Source of the DNA: Bacteroidota bacterium
Lineage (GTDB): Bacteria > Bacteroidota > Bacteroidia > UBA4408
Length of the DNA: 64,000 nucleotides
Direction: 5' to 3'
Assembly: GCA_963169745.1 (NCBI GenBank)
Contig: CAUJCU010000010.1
Span: forward strand, 62,001 to 126,000
Both the position numbers and the translations under genes were made by a program. The notes below the pieces were generated by a model. The model was not told the DNA's origin and did not search any database. It worked only from the letters and a program-made list of their open reading frames with translations. Every line of letters begins with the position of its first letter. Position 1 is the first letter of the stretch. Positions 17,138 through 26,738 of the stretch are shown piece by piece.

Positions 17138-18529
17138 ATGGACAATAAAGAAAAAAAAACATCAAAAAAAACACATTCCGAAGATAAAAAAGAGCGCCTT
17201 AAAAATTTTTATGGTGAGATGCCCAAAATGAATACCGGAGTTAACTCAAATAAAAGTTCAAAATGGCAACCTAATGATGATTTATTACAAGGAAACTTTG
17301 AAGGATCAGAAATAAAAAAAAATAAAAAGTTTGATAAAGAAAATAATGACTTAAGTTTTAAATATAAAGACAAAAAGAATTACGCCACCTTTAATAAAAA
17401 TGAAGATAACAAGAAAGACAAGAAATGGGGGGCAAATGATATGACATTCAAACAGAACGATTCTAAGTTAAAAAACAAGAATTCAAACAAAGAAAGCGAT
17501 ACTAAATTACCTTTCAAAAGTTTCAAAAAAAATAAAAGCGGTGATCACTTTAAAGAAGAAAGTTCCTTTAAAAAAGGAAATTATGAAACCTTTAAAAGAT
17601 TATCAGGAAATAGAAGCGGAGATGTAAACGACCCTATAGGTAAGAAATCAAAAGATTACCGGCAGGGCAAGTCAGAAGTGTTGCCTGACTATTCTGAAAC
17701 CAAACAATATTATAAAAAGAATAACAGCGAAACGAAGACCGCTTCTCCTAAGTATGTAAAATTTAAATCCAAAGCCATTTCAGATGAGAAGCTACATCAG
17801 AGTGCAGATTTTGAGGCAACTATTCGCTTAAATAAATATATTGCAAATGCCGGAATTTGCAGCCGCAGAGAAGCAGATGAGTTAATTAAGGCAGGAGCCG
17901 TTTCAGTAAATGGAAAAATGATTACCGAAATGGGTTTTAAAGTAAAAAGATCGGATATTGTAAACTATGGTGGGGAAAGTCTCAAATCTGAAAAGCTGGT
18001 TTATATAATTTTGAATAAACCTAAAGATTACATTACTACTCTTGATGATCCTCAAGAGCGTAAAACAGTGTTATCTCTTATTAAAGGAGCGTGCAAAGAA
18101 CGTGTTTATCCTGTTGGCCGTTTAGACCGCAACACCACGGGTTTGTTACTTCTAACAAATGATGGCGAACTGACGGAAAAAATTACCCATCCTTCTTATG
18201 GGCAAAAGAAAATATACCATGTAGAATTAGATAAACCGGTAAAGCCCGAACATCTAAGAGCTCTTGCCCAAGGCATAGAATTAGATGATGGCCATGTGAA
18301 AGTAGATGAAATAGCTTATGTTAGTGGTGCCAACAGCAAAAAAGAAGTAGGTGTAACTTTGCACTCCGGACGTAATAGAATCGTAAGGAGAATGTTTGAA
18401 CATTTTGAATATAAAGTTAAGAAACTAGACCGTGTTTATTTTGCAGGATTAACCAAAAAAGATTTGGCAAGAGGACGCTGGCGGTTTTTAACTCCTATGG
18501 AAATAAATATGCTTAAAATGGGGCATTAA
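17138..18529 (+). CDS. rluB: rRNA pseudouridine synthase (RluB/RsuA type) with long charged N-terminal tail
   Basis: From the ATG at 17138 the protein has 463 residues. The C-terminal half is standard: an S4 RNA-binding domain (RLNKYIANAGICSRREADEL, from about 229) and the synthase domain with the catalytic aspartate in GRLDRNTTGLLLL (about 327-339), plus GRNRIVRRMFEHF. It would isomerise a uridine in large-subunit 23S rRNA (RluB) or a related site. The first ~225 residues are Lys/Asn/Asp/Ser-rich and low in complexity, probably disordered, and may bind RNA. Such tails occur in Bacteroidota members of the family. Confidence 0.88.
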   Translation: MDNKEKKTSKKTHSEDKKERLKNFYGEMPKMNTGVNSNKSSKWQPNDDLLQGNFEGSEIKKNKKFDKENNDLSFKYKDKKNYATFNKNEDNKKDKKWGANDMTFKQNDSKLKNKNSNKESDTKLPFKSFKKNKSGDHFKEESSFKKGNYETFKRLSGNRSGDVNDPIGKKSKDYRQGKSEVLPDYSETKQYYKKNNSETKTASPKYVKFKSKAISDEKLHQSADFEATIRLNKYIANAGICSRREADELIKAGAVSVNGKMITEMGFKVKRSDIVNYGGESLKSEKLVYIILNKPKDYITTLDDPQERKTVLSLIKGACKERVYPVGRLDRNTTGLLLLTNDGELTEKITHPSYGQKKIYHVELDKPVKPEHLRALAQGIELDDGHVKVDEIAYVSGANSKKEVGVTLHSGRNRIVRRMFEHFEYKVKKLDRVYFAGLTKKDLARGRWRFLTPMEINMLKMGH

Positions 18530-18600
18530 GAAAGTACCAGAATTTTTAATAGATTTGAAAAAAATAAAATAAAGTTCCTTTAACCTAATCCACAATAAAA

Positions 18601-20175
18601 ATGGCCATTATCGGTTCAATATTATCGCGAATTATTGAGTTAAATAAAAACTTACCACAAATACCTGTTAAAAGAAGCCCATATAGGCTTCAAAAAGCAA
18701 GTTTTACCAAGTTGTTAACACGGGCCTCATACACCTCTTTTGGGAAACATTATAACTTTGAACGAATTTTGAGCTCAACCAACCCTATGCGCGAGTTTCA
18801 AAAAACAATTCCAGTACATGATTACAATAAAATGTACCGGGAGTGGTGGTATCGAACCCTTAAAAATGAAGCAAATGTATGCTGGCCCGGAGTAATTAAA
18901 TACTTTGCATTAAGCTCCGGTACCTCGGAGGCCGCCAGTAAACACATACCGGTTTCAGGTGCTATGCTCCGATCTATTAAACGAACCAGTGTAAAGCAAA
19001 TGCTCACTTTAGCCTATTATGATTTACCGGCCGATGTTTTACAAAAAGGTTATTTGATGATAGGCGGGAGTACTGACTTAAATCGTCAAGGAGCTTATTT
19101 TGAAGGTGATTTGTCTGGTATAACCACAAGTAATATTCCACTATGGTTTCAGAGCTTCTACAAACCGGGCAAAGAAATTGCCCATGAAAGAGATTGGAAT
19201 GTTAAGCTAGATAAAATTGTTGAAAATGCTCCAAATTGGGATATTGGGTTTATTGTCGGAGTTCCTGCCTGGATACAAATTGTTATGGAAAGGGTTATAG
19301 CTCGTTATAATCTCAAAAATATACATGAAATATGGCCTAATTTAACCATTTTTGTCCATGGAGGTGTATCCTTTGAACCCTACAAGAACGGCTTTAAAAA
19401 ATTACTCGGGAAGCCCTTAATTTATATTGAAACTTATTTGGCCTCTGAAGGATTTATAGCCTACCAAATACGACCAGGAACTAATGCCATGAAACTGGCT
19501 TTAAACAATGGTATTTTCTTTGAATTTGTTCCTTTTAATGAAGATAACTTTACACCCGATGGCTCCATTGTAGAAAATCCGAAGGCTATGCTTATTGATG
19601 AGGTGCAAGAAGGCAAAGAGTATGCGTTACTGCTGAGTACCAATGCCGGTGCTTGGCGTTATTTAATTGGTGATACCATTAAGTTTACTTCTAAAGCCAA
19701 GTGCGAAATTATTATTACAGGCCGCACAAAGCACTTTTTAAGTCTTTGTGGTGAGCATTTAAGTGTTGATAATATGAATACTGCTATTAAAAGGGTATCC
19801 GAAGAGTTGAACATAGCTATTCCTGAATTTACAGTTCATGGAATTGAGCATAACAGCCTTTTTGCTCACCAATGGTACGTGGCTTGTGATGATACTGTGG
19901 CAGGTCAGATTTTGGCCGAAAAAATAGATGAAACCTTAAAAATAATTAATGATGATTATAAAACGGAGCGTGCCCATGCCTTAAAAGATATTTTTGTAAC
20001 GCCTTTGCCGATAAAATGCTTTAATGAGTGGATGGAACTTAAAGGAAAAGCAGGTGGCCAGCATAAGTTTCCTAGGGTAATGCGTGGAGCCATTTTAGAT
20101 GATTGGAAAGCTTTTGTAAATAATTATAGTGTTAAAGCCGGTAAGCATACAAAAGATGATATGGGCATTTATTGA
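18601..20175 (+). CDS. GH3 auxin-responsive promoter family protein (acyl-adenylate enzyme-like)
   Basis: A 524-residue member of the GH3 family within the ANL adenylating superfamily. Visible are the nucleotide-loop region YFALSSGTSEAASKHIPVS (near 100-118), IYIETYLASEGFIA, and NAGAWRYLIGDTIKF followed by ITGRTKHFLSLCGEHLS. Plant GH3 enzymes join amino acids to carboxylic hormones. Bacterial members are common in Bacteroidota, but their substrates are not known to me, so the reaction here is only inferred to be ATP-dependent carboxylate activation. The following transporter gene starts inside its last codons. Confidence 0.85.
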   Translation: MAIIGSILSRIIELNKNLPQIPVKRSPYRLQKASFTKLLTRASYTSFGKHYNFERILSSTNPMREFQKTIPVHDYNKMYREWWYRTLKNEANVCWPGVIKYFALSSGTSEAASKHIPVSGAMLRSIKRTSVKQMLTLAYYDLPADVLQKGYLMIGGSTDLNRQGAYFEGDLSGITTSNIPLWFQSFYKPGKEIAHERDWNVKLDKIVENAPNWDIGFIVGVPAWIQIVMERVIARYNLKNIHEIWPNLTIFVHGGVSFEPYKNGFKKLLGKPLIYIETYLASEGFIAYQIRPGTNAMKLALNNGIFFEFVPFNEDNFTPDGSIVENPKAMLIDEVQEGKEYALLLSTNAGAWRYLIGDTIKFTSKAKCEIIITGRTKHFLSLCGEHLSVDNMNTAIKRVSEELNIAIPEFTVHGIEHNSLFAHQWYVACDDTVAGQILAEKIDETLKIINDDYKTERAHALKDIFVTPLPIKCFNEWMELKGKAGGQHKFPRVMRGAILDDWKAFVNNYSVKAGKHTKDDMGIY

Positions 20176-20782
20176 AGGCATTTTACCGGGCTTAATTTTA
20201 AGTGCTGCCATAGGTCCGGTTTTTTTTATGCTGGTACAAACCAGTATCCAGAGAGGTTTTAGACTAGCCATGATTATGGAAATTGGTATTATTTTAAGCG
20301 ATGCTTTTTGTATCCTTTGTGCTTATTTAGGGCTTGCCTCCATATTCAATAATCCCGAATATAAAGAGGTTATTTTTATTGTGGGTAGTATTGTTTTGTT
20401 TGTGTTTGGGATAGTTATGTTTATGTCGCATAAAAAAGTAAATTTTACGGTTGATGATGAATTAAAGAAAGGGGATAAATCAAAACTTTTTTGGAAAGGT
20501 TTTTTGTTTAACATTTCAAATCCCTCGGTTGTTTTTTTCTGGATGGCTTTTGTAGGCTTTACCGCACCTCAGTTTAGCGAACATCGAGCTTATTTTGTGT
20601 TATATGTCTTAGGAACTTTAGCAACCGTATTTTCAATTGATATCTTTAAAGCTTGGGGAGCTAATAAAGTAAAAGCATATATGACCGAAAAGGCTATGAT
20701 AAATTTCAATAAAATTGCCGGAATAGGTATTTGTATTTTCGGTATTCTAATCTTTATTAAAGAAATTGTTCTAAAACCATGA
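20156..20782 (+). CDS. LysE family amino-acid exporter-like membrane protein
   Basis: About 208 residues and six membrane segments. The N-terminal FIEGILPGLILSAAIGPVFF and TSIQRGFRLAM resemble the LysE/RhtB signature G-x-x-x-GP-x-x-x. The middle contains GFLFNISNPSVVFFWMAF, typical of the family. I choose the ATG at 20156, which overlaps the GH3-like gene by 20 bases; a GTG at 20129 would add nine residues. Exported substrate unknown. It overlaps the next gene by 4 bases. Confidence 0.83.
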   Translation: MIWAFIEGILPGLILSAAIGPVFFMLVQTSIQRGFRLAMIMEIGIILSDAFCILCAYLGLASIFNNPEYKEVIFIVGSIVLFVFGIVMFMSHKKVNFTVDDELKKGDKSKLFWKGFLFNISNPSVVFFWMAFVGFTAPQFSEHRAYFVLYVLGTLATVFSIDIFKAWGANKVKAYMTEKAMINFNKIAGIGICIFGILIFIKEIVLKP

Positions 20783-21252
20783 GCCGGGAAGTTTCCTCTT
20801 TAAAACGCTTTTTTAATGAAAATCCTCGTCAAAAGTGGCTTCTAATTGGCTATTGCTCTTTTATTGCTTTATTTTTTTTTTTAAGAGTAGCCCGAAATAA
20901 TCAAGAGTTCTTATTTTTTAGCGGTGTATTAGCTGCACTGTATTATTTCTACAACAATGAGTTGTTTACTTATAAGTTGTTAAAATATGTTTATTTACTT
21001 ATAGATATCATCCTCTGTGTTTCCTTTATAATTTTAAAAAAAGAAACCATCTCTATGTTGTTTCCCATTACCACATATTTCTATTTATTTACCGGACGAA
21101 TATTGTTTTATCAAATATCAAAAAGCGAGCCTCATATTGACATACTGTTAAGCAAAGGAAGCAACAGGTTTTACACCCTATTGATGTTTTTACTTATTGT
21201 TGTAACCTGGATAGCCATTGTCATTAAATTTATGGATAATAAAATTGTATAA
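20779..21252 (+). CDS. Small integral membrane protein of unknown function
   Basis: 157 residues with about four or five hydrophobic segments (around 19-36, 43-57, 66-86, 90-110, 135-153) and short charged loops. I do not recognise a family. It starts in the ATGA overlap with the LysE-like gene and ends just before the YD-repeat protein, so it is probably co-translated with both. No catalytic motif is visible. Confidence 0.75.
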   Translation: MSREVSSLKRFFNENPRQKWLLIGYCSFIALFFFLRVARNNQEFLFFSGVLAALYYFYNNELFTYKLLKYVYLLIDIILCVSFIILKKETISMLFPITTYFYLFTGRILFYQISKSEPHIDILLSKGSNRFYTLLMFLLIVVTWIAIVIKFMDNKIV

Positions 21253-21256
21253 ACAT

Positions 21257-22168
21257 ATGAATCATTTACCCATTGAAAGTATTAGGATAAATCGAATAGG
21301 TGCAAAATCAGGACTAAAAGCTGAAACTCCCGAGGAGCTTTCATATCTTTTCATAGAACAGTTTTTTGACAAGAAAAATAATAAAATTAAAGAAGTAATA
21401 TGGAGCGAAGAAGGTGAGGAGGAACAAATAACCTATTATGAATACGATGAGAATGGAAGATTAATAAGCGAAAAGCATCAGTTTTTATTTGATGAAATAG
21501 AAGAAAAATCCCAATATTTCTATGAAGCCGATCTCCTTATGGAACGTAAAAAAGAATTCAGTTTTGGAAATATTGAAACAACAACCTTTACCTATAATGA
21601 GTACAAATTACCTACACAAATTAGAGTTACCGATGACGAAGGAAATGAAGAGGAAATAGAGGTTTTGGAGTATGAGGGTAAAAATTTAGTACACTATTTT
21701 AAAAAAAATGTTCTAGTAGGAAAAGAATCTGAATATTGGTTGAAATATGATGTTGATAACCGTTTGATTGAAGATAAAAAATGGCATCAGGCCGACTTGA
21801 AAACACTAACCTCTTTTTATAATTATTCCAAAAATATAGATGATCCTGATATCAAGATTATGAATGAAAAAGGTGCGGTTATTGAAGCTCATATAAAAGA
21901 GTTTAACGATAAAAATTTACTTATAAATCATGAAGTTCAATTTGTAAATAACGGACTGAAAAAAGCAATTTCAACTTTTGAATATAATGATGACGATAAA
22001 CTAATTTTTACTGAAACCATTGACCAAAATGGGACAAAACAAAGGTCAGTCATCAGTATATATGATGAAAAAGGATTGCTGTTATCGGAAACAAAGTCAG
22101 AACACGAAGTTGCTTCAGGAACCATAAATACTTTTACTTTACAATATCATTATACCTTTTTTCAATGA
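21257..22168 (+). CDS. Cytoplasmic YD-repeat-like protein of unknown function
   Basis: About 303 residues from the ATG at 21257. It is made of roughly eight strand-turn-strand units related to RHS/YD repeats, for example YYEYDENGRLISEK, WLKYDVDNRLIEDK, TFEYNDDDKLIFTE and ISIYDEKGLLLSE, and is strongly acidic. There is no signal peptide, unlike most RHS proteins, so it is probably intracellular. Its last 4 bases overlap the start of the large secreted protein, which suggests a linked role such as assembly or regulation; nothing in the sequence proves it. Confidence 0.75.
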   Translation: MNHLPIESIRINRIGAKSGLKAETPEELSYLFIEQFFDKKNNKIKEVIWSEEGEEEQITYYEYDENGRLISEKHQFLFDEIEEKSQYFYEADLLMERKKEFSFGNIETTTFTYNEYKLPTQIRVTDDEGNEEEIEVLEYEGKNLVHYFKKNVLVGKESEYWLKYDVDNRLIEDKKWHQADLKTLTSFYNYSKNIDDPDIKIMNEKGAVIEAHIKEFNDKNLLINHEVQFVNNGLKKAISTFEYNDDDKLIFTETIDQNGTKQRSVISIYDEKGLLLSETKSEHEVASGTINTFTLQYHYTFFQ

Positions 22169-25100
22169 AAAAACGAATACCCTTTCTTGTTTGTATTCTT
22201 GCAATACCCTACTTGGTAATGGCTCAACGAGGTAAAGACGGTAATAAAATTATTACCGGGTCAAATACAATCGTGAATGAGTACAATATGCTTACAGCTG
22301 ATGCTGCTTCGGGAGATGGAAATATTACAGTTGCCAACAATACTTTAAATCAAAATGGTCGATTTGCTGCTTCTCTGTCTCAGGGCGATTTACTCCTGAT
22401 TATTCAGGTTCAGGGAGCCAATATGTACGGCAGTGCCGTTTTAGACGGAAACGGTGTTACAGTTGGGAGCCCAATGGATAGCACCTGGGGGAGTATTCTC
22501 ACGTATCAAAATTGTGGAAATTACGAATTTGCAGAAGTCTTTGGGGTTTCAGGTACTAATACTATAACTTTAAAGTGCCCTTTGGCTAATAGCTATACTG
22601 CATCAGGAAAAGTGCAAGTTATTAGAATGCCTCGTTACACCGGTTTAACCATTAATAACAGTGCTTCTGTTACTTGTGATAGCTGGGACGGCAGTAAAGG
22701 TGGTATTATAGCCATAGAAGTTAATGGTGCTTCCGTAATTAATGGCTCAATTAACGCTACCGGAAAAGGGTTTAGGGGAGGTAATACGGACAATCAAACA
22801 GGTTTTGGAGTTAATGAGGCGGCCAGCACGGCTTCCTCGTATGGAGCCGAAAAAGGCGAAGGAATTGCCGGTTATCATGATGATTATAATTTTGCAGGTG
22901 GCAGGTATTGTAAAGGGGCGCCTCTTAATGGTGGAGGCGGTGCTACAAATCACAATGCTGGTGGTGGTGGTGGTGCCAATGGAGGAACCCCTCCCGCTTG
23001 GAAAGCGGTCGGAAATCCCTCTTTGGCAACAGCAAATTGGGCTAATGCATGGGATGCAGAATGGATCGGATTATCGAATGTTACCTCATCAGGAGGAGGA
23101 AGAGGCGGGTATTCAACCTCTACGAATAATCAAAATGCCCTTTCAGTTGGTCCTAATCAGGTTTCTTGGGGAGGTGATTCAAGAAGAACTCAGGGAGGCT
23201 TTGGAGGTCGTCCCCTTGACTATAATTTTAATCGTATATTTTTAGGTGGTGGTGGTGGTGCCGGTGATGGGGACGATGGTTACTCAGGTGCCGGAGGTAA
23301 CGCAGGAGGTATTATTTTTCTTAAAACATACGGTAATATATCGGGTACAGGAAATATTGTAAGCAACGGAGATAATGGCGTAAATTCTGCCGGAAACGCA
23401 CCCTTAAATGGGATTGCCGGAAAAGATGGAGCAGGGGGTGGTGGAGCAGGTGGTACAATTATGGTTCAAACCTTATTTCCTATTAATGGAGTTACTTTTG
23501 AAGCTAATGGAGGTAATGGAGGAAATCAGATTTTAACCAAAGGATTTCTTGCCCCTGCCATAACCGAAGCCCAAGGCCCTGGAGGCGGTGGCGGTGGTGG
23601 CTACATTAATACATCAGTCGCAGTGTCAGCCACTGTTAATGGTGGTGTAAATGGAACTACAAATTCTCCCAGCTTTTCTGAATTTCCTCCTAATGGAGCT
23701 ACTGTTGGAGGAAGCGGAAGTGTTGATGCTAACTTGTTACACTATGATATTGTGATAAATGATACAGCAATTTGCACCGGTGCTTCAGTAACACTAACTG
23801 CCACAGTTTTAGGAACTTTACCAACTGGTGTTGTTTTAACCTGGTTTGATGCCGCTTTTGGCGGTAACATTCTAGGTACTGGAAATACTTTTGTTACCCC
23901 CGTTCTAAGTAACAATATTACATATTACGCGGGCTTCTGCCCATCTACCTTTAGCAAGCCGGTTAATATTACTGTAGGCCCTGGAGTAACCATTTCTAAT
24001 GCTGGAATGAATCAACAAATATGTCAAAATGCTACTCAGTTGCAAGCAAATTCTCCAAGTTCAGGAACGGGACTTTGGACGGTTATAACAGGTTCTGGTA
24101 ATTTCGTTGATAATACGATTAACAATACAAATGTGACAAACCTATCTCCGGGAATTAATATTTTTGAATGGACAATTTCTTCTCCGGGCTGCCCTTCTTC
24201 TTCTTCACAAGTAACTATTGAAGTTGTTTCTGCACCTGTTGCCAATGCAGGCTTAAACCAACAAATATGTCAAAATTCTATACAGCTTCAGGCAGATAAT
24301 CCTAATCCTGGGGCAGGAGTTTGGACCGTTGTTTCAGGCTCCGGAAACATACAAAGCAATACATTGTACAACACCATGGTTACTAATCTTTCAGCAGGCG
24401 ACAATATTTTTGAGTGGACAGTAACTTCACCAGGTTGCCCGCCTTCCTCATCGCAAGTTACCATTCAAGTTACCATACCGCCAGTTGCACTTGCCGGACT
24501 CGACCAACAAATATGTTCCGATCAAACAACTCTGAATGCCCAAGCTCCATCATCAGGAACCGGAACTTGGACCTTAATCTCAGGAAGTGGACTAATTACC
24601 GATAACTCAAATAACGCTAGTACCGTTACTAATTTAGCCTTAGGAGCTAATGTTTTTGAGTGGACCGTAAGTCTTGCCGGGTGTCCTTCAAGTACCGATC
24701 AAGTGACTATAAATGTTACAAACGCCCCTGTTGCCAATGCAGGCTTAAACCAACAAATTTGCCAAGATTCTATACAGCTTCAGGCAGATAATCCTAATCC
24801 TGGGGCAGGAGTTTGGACCGTTGTTTCAGGTTCCGGAAACATACAAAATAATACTTTGTACAACACCATGGTTTCTAATCTTTCAGCAGGTGCCAATATT
24901 TTTGAATGGACAGTAACTTCACCTGGTTGCCCACCTTCCTCATCACAAGTTACCATTCAAGTTACCATACCGCCAGTTGCCCTTGCCGGACCCGATCAAC
25001 AAATATGTTCTGATCAAACAACGCTGAATGCTCAAGTTCCATCATCGGGAACCGGAACATGGACCTTAATCTCAGGAAGTGGACTAATTACCGATAACTC

Positions 25101-26730
25101 AAGTAACGTTAGTACCGTTACTAGTTTAGCTTTAGGAGCAAATGTTTTTGAGTGGACCGTTAGTCTTGCCGGTTGCCCCTCAAGTACCGATCAAGTGACT
25201 ATTAATGTAAACGGTACGGCAACTAGTGTCTTTGCCGGAGCTGATACTTCATTATGTGGAAATTTTTATACACTTAACGCACAAGCACCAGCAAGTGGTT
25301 ATGTCGGTGCTTGGACTTCGCCATTTCCTGACTTAGTTTTTAACGACAATACAAATCAAAATTCCGAAGTTAACGGCTTGCATAACGGTTTAAATATGTT
25401 AGTTTGGACATTAACTAATAATTTGGGCTGCCCCGATGTTTCCGACACGGTATTAATTACAGCCGCCTCTACACCATCAGCCGCATTTGCAGGTACTGAT
25501 AAAACAATATGCAGCACAAGCATGACCTTAAACGCAACAGCTCCTGTTTTTGGATTAGGCACTTGGTTAATAAACAGTGGAACAGGCTCTTTAGCCGATG
25601 AGCATGCACCTAATACTACAATAAGCAACTTAACTGTTGGGACTCATGTTTTAGTATGGACAGTTTCAAACCCGCCATGCCAAAATAATACAGATACTAT
25701 AGTCATTACAGTAATGCCCGAACTTTCTCTGGCTTATGCCGGAACCGATACTTCTATATGTACCGATGCCTTTCAGCTTCAGGCCTTACCTCCGGTAAAT
25801 GGAACCGGTGTATGGACATTGGTTTCAGGCGGTGGTACAATTGTGAACGCAAACGATGCTGCTACTCAGCTAAATAATTTACCTCCGGGTACAAATACGT
25901 TTCAGTGGACTGTTTCTAATGGCGTTTGTCCGGACAATACCGATCAAGTTCAGCTTATTGTTTCGCAGCCACCTTCAATTGCTTCGGCAGGAGGTGATGT
26001 GGTAACTTGTACTCAAAGTGCTGAAATAACAGCCGCTCCACCCTTAACAGGAACCGGTCAGTGGATAGTTACACAAGGAGCAGCAGATATTATTAACCCG
26101 AATGCACCAACTACTCAAGCTACCATTTTATCACCACAAGGGGCAACATTCACTTGGCAGGTAAGCAATGGCAGCTGCCCATCAAGTACCGATGATTTAG
26201 TCATTACTCTTTTAAATGCCTCTAATGCAGCCGATGCCGGGCAGAATGTTACAATTAATTTAGGAGATAGTACAACTCTTAGTGGCTCCGGTGGTCATAT
26301 TAATGGTTGGGAACCCCCATTTGCTTTAAGTTGCATTGATTGTCCTAACCCCGTGGCCAGCCCAATAGAAACAACAACTTATTACCTTTCTGTTACAGAT
26401 GCAAATGGTTGCACAAGTATTGATTCGGTAAAAGTTACCGTTGAAAATAGTACCGGATGGTATTTACCTAATGCTTTTTCACCAGATGGTAATTATGTAA
26501 ATGATATACTGTATTTTTATGGTACCGGGGTAAAAGAATTTGTTTTGCAAGTATTCGACCGTTGGGGTGAAAAAGTATTTGAAACATCTGATTTTAAACA
26601 AGGCTGGGATGGTACTTTTAAAGGGAAGCCATCTCTTTCGGGAGTATATGCCTATCAGCTAACAATTACTTTTAAAAGCACCAAGGTAGAACAAATAAAG
26701 GGAAACATAAGCCTTATTCGTTCTAATTAA
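22165..26730 (+). CDS. Large T9SS surface protein with repeats and gliding-type (type B) C-terminal domain
   Basis: A 1521-residue secreted protein. A signal peptide (1-20) is followed by a beta-rich region with a glycine-rich segment (about 170-485; many GGG runs), an Ig-like unit (about 533-600), nine Ig/PKD-like repeats of ~80 residues from about 608 (typical start AG-x-x-x-x-x-C, typical end FEWTV...CP-SS), a divergent tenth unit near 1350-1428, and a C-terminal domain from 1430 with WYLPNAFSPDGNYVND, VFDRWGEKVFE and GWDGTFKGK. That last domain is the gliding-motility-associated sorting domain of type B cargo. Likely a surface adhesin. Two repeats were recently duplicated as a pair (24241-25209). 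Confidence 0.9.
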   Translation: MKKRIPFLVCILAIPYLVMAQRGKDGNKIITGSNTIVNEYNMLTADAASGDGNITVANNTLNQNGRFAASLSQGDLLLIIQVQGANMYGSAVLDGNGVTVGSPMDSTWGSILTYQNCGNYEFAEVFGVSGTNTITLKCPLANSYTASGKVQVIRMPRYTGLTINNSASVTCDSWDGSKGGIIAIEVNGASVINGSINATGKGFRGGNTDNQTGFGVNEAASTASSYGAEKGEGIAGYHDDYNFAGGRYCKGAPLNGGGGATNHNAGGGGGANGGTPPAWKAVGNPSLATANWANAWDAEWIGLSNVTSSGGGRGGYSTSTNNQNALSVGPNQVSWGGDSRRTQGGFGGRPLDYNFNRIFLGGGGGAGDGDDGYSGAGGNAGGIIFLKTYGNISGTGNIVSNGDNGVNSAGNAPLNGIAGKDGAGGGGAGGTIMVQTLFPINGVTFEANGGNGGNQILTKGFLAPAITEAQGPGGGGGGGYINTSVAVSATVNGGVNGTTNSPSFSEFPPNGATVGGSGSVDANLLHYDIVINDTAICTGASVTLTATVLGTLPTGVVLTWFDAAFGGNILGTGNTFVTPVLSNNITYYAGFCPSTFSKPVNITVGPGVTISNAGMNQQICQNATQLQANSPSSGTGLWTVITGSGNFVDNTINNTNVTNLSPGINIFEWTISSPGCPSSSSQVTIEVVSAPVANAGLNQQICQNSIQLQADNPNPGAGVWTVVSGSGNIQSNTLYNTMVTNLSAGDNIFEWTVTSPGCPPSSSQVTIQVTIPPVALAGLDQQICSDQTTLNAQAPSSGTGTWTLISGSGLITDNSNNASTVTNLALGANVFEWTVSLAGCPSSTDQVTINVTNAPVANAGLNQQICQDSIQLQADNPNPGAGVWTVVSGSGNIQNNTLYNTMVSNLSAGANIFEWTVTSPGCPPSSSQVTIQVTIPPVALAGPDQQICSDQTTLNAQVPSSGTGTWTLISGSGLITDNSSNVSTVTSLALGANVFEWTVSLAGCPSSTDQVTINVNGTATSVFAGADTSLCGNFYTLNAQAPASGYVGAWTSPFPDLVFNDNTNQNSEVNGLHNGLNMLVWTLTNNLGCPDVSDTVLITAASTPSAAFAGTDKTICSTSMTLNATAPVFGLGTWLINSGTGSLADEHAPNTTISNLTVGTHVLVWTVSNPPCQNNTDTIVITVMPELSLAYAGTDTSICTDAFQLQALPPVNGTGVWTLVSGGGTIVNANDAATQLNNLPPGTNTFQWTVSNGVCPDNTDQVQLIVSQPPSIASAGGDVVTCTQSAEITAAPPLTGTGQWIVTQGAADIINPNAPTTQATILSPQGATFTWQVSNGSCPSSTDDLVITLLNASNAADAGQNVTINLGDSTTLSGSGGHINGWEPPFALSCIDCPNPVASPIETTTYYLSVTDANGCTSIDSVKVTVENSTGWYLPNAFSPDGNYVNDILYFYGTGVKEFVLQVFDRWGEKVFETSDFKQGWDGTFKGKPSLSGVYAYQLTITFKSTKVEQIKGNISLIRSN
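24241..25209 (+). repeat. 492-bp tandem duplication inside the surface-protein gene
   Basis: The sequence from GCCAATGCAGGCTTAAACC at 24241 recurs at 24733. The two copies, each holding two ~82-residue repeats, remain close to identical until about 25209, with only scattered changes. The offset is 492 bases, exactly 164 codons, so the frame is kept. This points to recent in-frame duplication or gene conversion. Confidence 0.85.
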
Positions 26731-26738
26731 TAATTTAT

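Noticed and set aside
22742-23245. A 167-codon frame overlapping the glycine-rich part of the surface protein in another frame
   Set aside because: GGT/GGA-rich repeats keep other frames open. The product is low in complexity and the main frame continues without a break.
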